DNA of 64,000 nucleotides from Phytoactinopolyspora limicola (lineage in GTDB: Bacteria; Actinomycetota; Actinomycetes; Jiangellales; Jiangellaceae). Positions 60,928 to 64,000 of this stretch are shown in pieces. Under the pieces are notes generated by a model. The model saw only the letters and a list, made by a program, of their open reading frames with translations. It was not told the DNA's origin and did no database searches. The position numbers and the translations under genes are program-made. The stretch covers positions 62,001-126,000 of the forward strand of contig NZ_JAAOEN010000012.1 in the NCBI RefSeq assembly GCF_011320225.1, written 5' to 3'. The first letter of the stretch is position 1. Every line of letters begins with the position of its first letter.

Positions 60928-62453
60928 CCTGGACGGCCAACCCTTTACGCGACAAGCGCGACAAACGGCTGCCGCGGATCGCCGGGCCGTCCAGCCTGGT
61001 CATCTTCGGTGTCACTGGTGATCTGGCCCGCAAGAAGCTCATGCCCGCGGTGTATGACCTCGCCAACCGCGGTCTGCTGCCGCCGGGGTTTTCGCTGGTG
61101 GGTTTCGCCCGCCGCGACTGGGCGCAGCAGGATTTCGGCAAACAGGTTCACGACGCGGTGCGTGAGCACGCGCGAACTCCGTTCAGCGAGGCCACCTGGA
61201 AACAGCTGTCCGAGGGGTTCCGGTTCGTGTCGGGTGACTTCTCCGACGACGACGCCTTCGACCAGCTCGAACGGACCATCCGCGAGCTCGACGAGGCGCA
61301 GGGTACGGGTGGCAACCACGCCTTCTACCTGTCGATCCCGCCGTCGTTCTTCGACGTGGTGTGCAAACAGTTGGCCCGATCCGGGCTAGCCGAGCCGGAG
61401 ACCGAGGATCAATGGCGCCGAGTGGTGATCGAGAAGCCGTTCGGGCATGACCTCACCAGCGCCCGGCAGCTGAACGCGGTGGTGGAGAGTATCTTCCCAC
61501 CCGACTCGATCTTCCGGATCGACCACTACCTGGGCAAAGAGACCGTCCAGAACATCATGGCGTTGCGGTTCGCCAACCAGCTGTTCGAGCCGATCTGGAA
61601 CGCCAACTACGTCGACCACGTGCAGATCACCATGGCCGAAGACGTCGGTATCGGCGGCCGGGCCGGTTACTACGACGGCATCGGCGCGGCCCGGGACGTC
61701 ATCCAGAACCACCTGTTGCAGCTGCTAGCTCTGGTGGCGATGGAGGAGCCGGTCTCCTTCGACGCCGGAGACCTCCGGGCGGAGAAGGAGAAGGTGCTCT
61801 CCGCGGTCCGGTTGCCCGCCGATCTGGCCGCGCATACCGCCCGGGGTCAGTACGCGGCCGGCTGGGCCGGCGGTGAACATGTGCCCGGGTACCTCGAGGA
61901 AGACGGGATCACTCCGGACTCGACGACCGAAACCTTCGCCGCCATCCGGTTGGACATCGACACCCGGCGCTGGGCCGGTGTGCCGTTCTATCTACGCACC
62001 GGCAAACGCCTTGGCCGGCGGGTGACCGAGGTCGCCATCGTGTTCAAACGGGCGCCACACCTGCCGTTCGAGTCGACCGCCACCGAGGAACTCGGACAGA
62101 ACGCCCTCGTCATCCGGGTACAGCCGGACGAAGGGGTGACGATCCGGTTCGGCTCGAAGGTTCCGGGTACCGCCATGGAGGTGCGCGACGTCACTATGGA
62201 CTTCGGGTACGGCTACTCGTTCACCGAGGAGAGCCCGGAGGCCTACGAGCGGCTCATCCTGGACGTACTGCTGGGTGATCCGCCGCTGTTCCCTCGCCAC
62301 GAAGAGGTCGAGTTGTCCTGGAAGATCCTCGACCCGATCGAGGAGTTCTGGGCGGCCAACGGCACCCCAGAGCCCTACCCTTCGGGTGGCTGGGGGCCGG
62401 CCTCGGCCGACGAGATGCTCGCCCGGGACGGTCGCAGCTGGAGGATGCCGTGA
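60924..62453 (+). CDS. zwf: Glucose-6-phosphate 1-dehydrogenase
   Basis: A 509-residue NADP-dependent enzyme, first step of the oxidative pentose phosphate pathway. The nucleotide-binding motif is LVIFGVTGDLARKKLMPA (about 25-42) and the active-site signature is RIDHYLGKETVQN with its catalytic His (about 195-207). EKPFGHD and PFYLRTGKRL are also present. GTG 60924 overlaps the pgi stop, and its own stop overlaps opcA. OpcA downstream probably assists its assembly. Confidence 0.97.
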   Translation: MTWTANPLRDKRDKRLPRIAGPSSLVIFGVTGDLARKKLMPAVYDLANRGLLPPGFSLVGFARRDWAQQDFGKQVHDAVREHARTPFSEATWKQLSEGFRFVSGDFSDDDAFDQLERTIRELDEAQGTGGNHAFYLSIPPSFFDVVCKQLARSGLAEPETEDQWRRVVIEKPFGHDLTSARQLNAVVESIFPPDSIFRIDHYLGKETVQNIMALRFANQLFEPIWNANYVDHVQITMAEDVGIGGRAGYYDGIGAARDVIQNHLLQLLALVAMEEPVSFDAGDLRAEKEKVLSAVRLPADLAAHTARGQYAAGWAGGEHVPGYLEEDGITPDSTTETFAAIRLDIDTRRWAGVPFYLRTGKRLGRRVTEVAIVFKRAPHLPFESTATEELGQNALVIRVQPDEGVTIRFGSKVPGTAMEVRDVTMDFGYGYSFTEESPEAYERLILDVLLGDPPLFPRHEEVELSWKILDPIEEFWAANGTPEPYPSGGWGPASADEMLARDGRSWRMP

Positions 62454-63400
62454 TCATCGACCTTCCGTCCACCACCTCGCCCGACGTCGGCAAACGCCTC
62501 GTCGAGCTCCGCACGCAACACGGTGCGGTGACACTCGGCCGGGTGTTGACGCTGGTGCTCGTCATCGACGAGGAACATGCCGAGAGCGCTATCGCCTCGG
62601 CCAACCATGCCAGCCACGAGCACCCGTGCCGGATCGTCGCCGTTATCCGTGGCACCTCACGGGGATCCACCCGGCTCGACGCGCAGATCCGAGTGGGCGG
62701 CGACGCCGGCGCCAGTGAGGTGGTGGTGCTGCGTACCTTCGGGCCGCTGACCGCGCACCCGGTGTCGGTGGTGGTCCCGCTGCTGCTGCCCGATGCTCCC
62801 ATCGTGGCGTGGTGGCCAGCCGAGGCGCCGCCCGTGCCCGCCGACGATCCGGTGGGGGCGCTGGCCCAGCGCCGGATCACCGACGCCACCGCCTGCAAAC
62901 GGCCCAGCGCCGCACTGAAGGACCTCGTCGACGGGTACCGGCCGGGCGACACCGACCTCGCGTGGACGAGGCTCACCTTGTGGCGTGCGCTTCTGGCCGC
63001 GGCCCTCGACCAGCCACCATACGAGCAGGTCACCAGTGCAAGAGTGGTGGCCGGTTCGGAGAACCCGAGTGCCGAGCTGCTCGCCGGCTGGTTGTCCATG
63101 ACCCTGCGCTGCCCGGTCACCCGCACCAAGGCCAGCGGAGTGGACGGGATGCTCAGCGTCCGCTTGGACCGCTCGTCGGGTGCCATCATGATCGAACGGC
63201 CGGATGACGACGTCGCCGTGCTGAGCACGCCGGGCCGGGCGGATCGCAAGGTCGCGCTGCCGCGGCGCACGGCCGGCGAATGCCTCGCCGAGGAGTTGCG
63301 CCGGCTCGATCCGGACGACGTCTACGGCGATGTCCTGTCCACCGGCCTGGAGCTCCAGCGGGAAACCGGCAAAACCACCCGGACCAAGGTGAAGCGATGA
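62450..63400 (+). CDS. opcA: OpcA, glucose-6-phosphate dehydrogenase assembly protein
   Basis: A 316-residue OpcA, an allosteric/assembly partner of glucose-6-phosphate dehydrogenase in actinobacteria and cyanobacteria. Landmarks are TLVLVIDEEHAESAI, HPCRIVAVIRG, the central PLLLPDAPIVAWWPAEAPP (about 103-121), DATACKRPSAALKDLVDGY and LTLWRALLAAALDQPP. It is coupled to zwf by a GTGA overlap and to pgl by an ATGA overlap. The DUF180-type C-terminal part ends in ELRRLDPDDVYGDVL. Confidence 0.94.
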   Translation: MIIDLPSTTSPDVGKRLVELRTQHGAVTLGRVLTLVLVIDEEHAESAIASANHASHEHPCRIVAVIRGTSRGSTRLDAQIRVGGDAGASEVVVLRTFGPLTAHPVSVVVPLLLPDAPIVAWWPAEAPPVPADDPVGALAQRRITDATACKRPSAALKDLVDGYRPGDTDLAWTRLTLWRALLAAALDQPPYEQVTSARVVAGSENPSAELLAGWLSMTLRCPVTRTKASGVDGMLSVRLDRSSGAIMIERPDDDVAVLSTPGRADRKVALPRRTAGECLAEELRRLDPDDVYGDVLSTGLELQRETGKTTRTKVKR

Positions 63401-64000
63401 ATTCTTCCGTAGTGATCCACCGCGACGCCGAGGTGCTCGCCGAAGCAGTGTCCGCCCGGCTGATCACCCGGCTTGCCGATGCGCAGGCTGCCCGCGGCCA
63501 GGCGTCGCTCGTCCTGACCGGTGGCCGGGTGGGTATCGCGACGCTGGCCGCGGTGCGCCGCTCCCCCGCCCACTCCGCCGTCGACTGGTCGGCGGTGGAC
63601 GTGTGGTGGGGTGACGAGCGCTTCCTACCGGCGGGGGACCCGGAACGCAACGAAACCCAGGCGCGTACGGCCCTGCTGGATCATCTTCCCTTCGACCCGG
63701 CCCGGGTACATCCGATGCCGGCCGACGGCGGCGAGTTCACCGGCAACCCGGAGCTGGCGGCGGAGGCGTACGCCACCGAACTTCATGCGGCCACCGCCGA
63801 TGGTGCGGACGCCGACGTACCCGAGTTCGACGTGCTGCTGCTGGGGGTCGGGCCGGACGGGCACGTCGCGTCGTTGTTCCCCGAGTTCCCGGCCCTGCAC
63901 GACGACCGCGCAGTGGTGGGTGTCCACGGCGCCCCCAAACCGCCCCCCACCCGGATCAGCCTCACCCTGCCGACCATTCGGGCCGCCGCCGAGGTGTGGC
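63397..64000 (+). CDS. pgl: 6-phosphogluconolactonase (truncated by window end)
   Basis: The first 201 residues of a DevB-type lactonase, which hydrolyses 6-phosphogluconolactone. Family features are SLVLTGGRVGIATLAAV (usually GG followed by S/T), VDVWWGDERFLPAGDPERNETQA and FDVLLLGVGPDGHVASLFPE with the catalytic His. The ATG overlaps the opcA stop. The reading frame runs off the window; about 50 more residues are expected. Confidence 0.95.
   Translation, partial: MNSSVVIHRDAEVLAEAVSARLITRLADAQAARGQASLVLTGGRVGIATLAAVRRSPAHSAVDWSAVDVWWGDERFLPAGDPERNETQARTALLDHLPFDPARVHPMPADGGEFTGNPELAAEAYATELHAATADGADADVPEFDVLLLGVGPDGHVASLFPEFPALHDDRAVVGVHGAPKPPPTRISLTLPTIRAAAEVW

Overview
The window is high-GC DNA from an actinomycete-type bacterium. 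The evidence is an actinobacterial SUF operon (sufR-sufB-sufD-sufC-sufS-sufU-sufT), a pentose-phosphate/glycolytic operon containing opcA (tkt-tal-pgi-zwf-opcA-pgl), ctaA/ctaB heme A genes, many GTG starts and dense ATGA/GTGA gene overlaps. The order Jiangellales is a guess only. I saw no rRNA, tRNA, CRISPR array or transposase gene.

Layout. 0.4-4.1 kb: housekeeping (rpe, Uma2 nuclease, rsmB, fmt). 4.4-14.8 kb: a cyanuric acid amidohydrolase/barbiturase, a carbamate kinase, an M48 peptidase, a fused acyl-CoA carboxyltransferase, a CaiB-type CoA-transferase and hydantoinase/oxoprolinase subunits HyuB and HyuA. 14.8-19.9 kb: an unrelated block with a VapBC-like toxin-antitoxin pair, a KTSC protein, a GyrI-like protein, a two-component system and a VWA lipoprotein. 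20.2-37.1 kb: a nitrilase-family amidohydrolase, CoxG, a three-subunit molybdenum hydroxylase, a PucR regulator, the FdrA/DUF1116/DUF2877 carbamoyltransferase set, MobA-like, XdhC, CoxE, CoxD, and an NCS2 nucleobase permease. 37.6-49.5 kb: def, HAD, the SUF operon, an ABC exporter and ctaA. 49.6-55.7 kb: small membrane proteins, an ECF sigma factor, a FAD oxidoreductase and ctaB. 55.9-64.0 kb: the pentose-phosphate operon, cut off inside pgl.

The most interesting biology is how the 4.4-14.8 kb and 20.2-37.1 kb blocks may fit together. FdrA/DUF1116/DUF2877 homologues in E. coli phosphorolyse an acylurea (oxalurate) to carbamoyl phosphate. Barbiturase opens barbiturate to ureidomalonate, which is also an acylurea, one methylene longer. 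With a molybdenum hydroxylase upstream, carbamate kinase downstream, and an amidohydrolase, CoA-transferase and malonyl-type carboxyltransferase for the remaining three-carbon unit, the window could encode an energy-conserving oxidative pyrimidine pathway. This is inference; cyanuric acid or another N-heterocycle is possible.

The second striking feature is intergenic. Four copies of one modular element (ends near 331, 21093-21397, 37079-37530 and 45380-45556) share a conserved terminal sequence. Each holds hairpins with GATCAGATGC-type arms, mostly 47-48 or 60-61 nt long, typically separated by 24-25 nt linkers. A separate set of long perfect inverted repeats whose arms begin with or near TGATC lies at 6540, 38226 and 48445.
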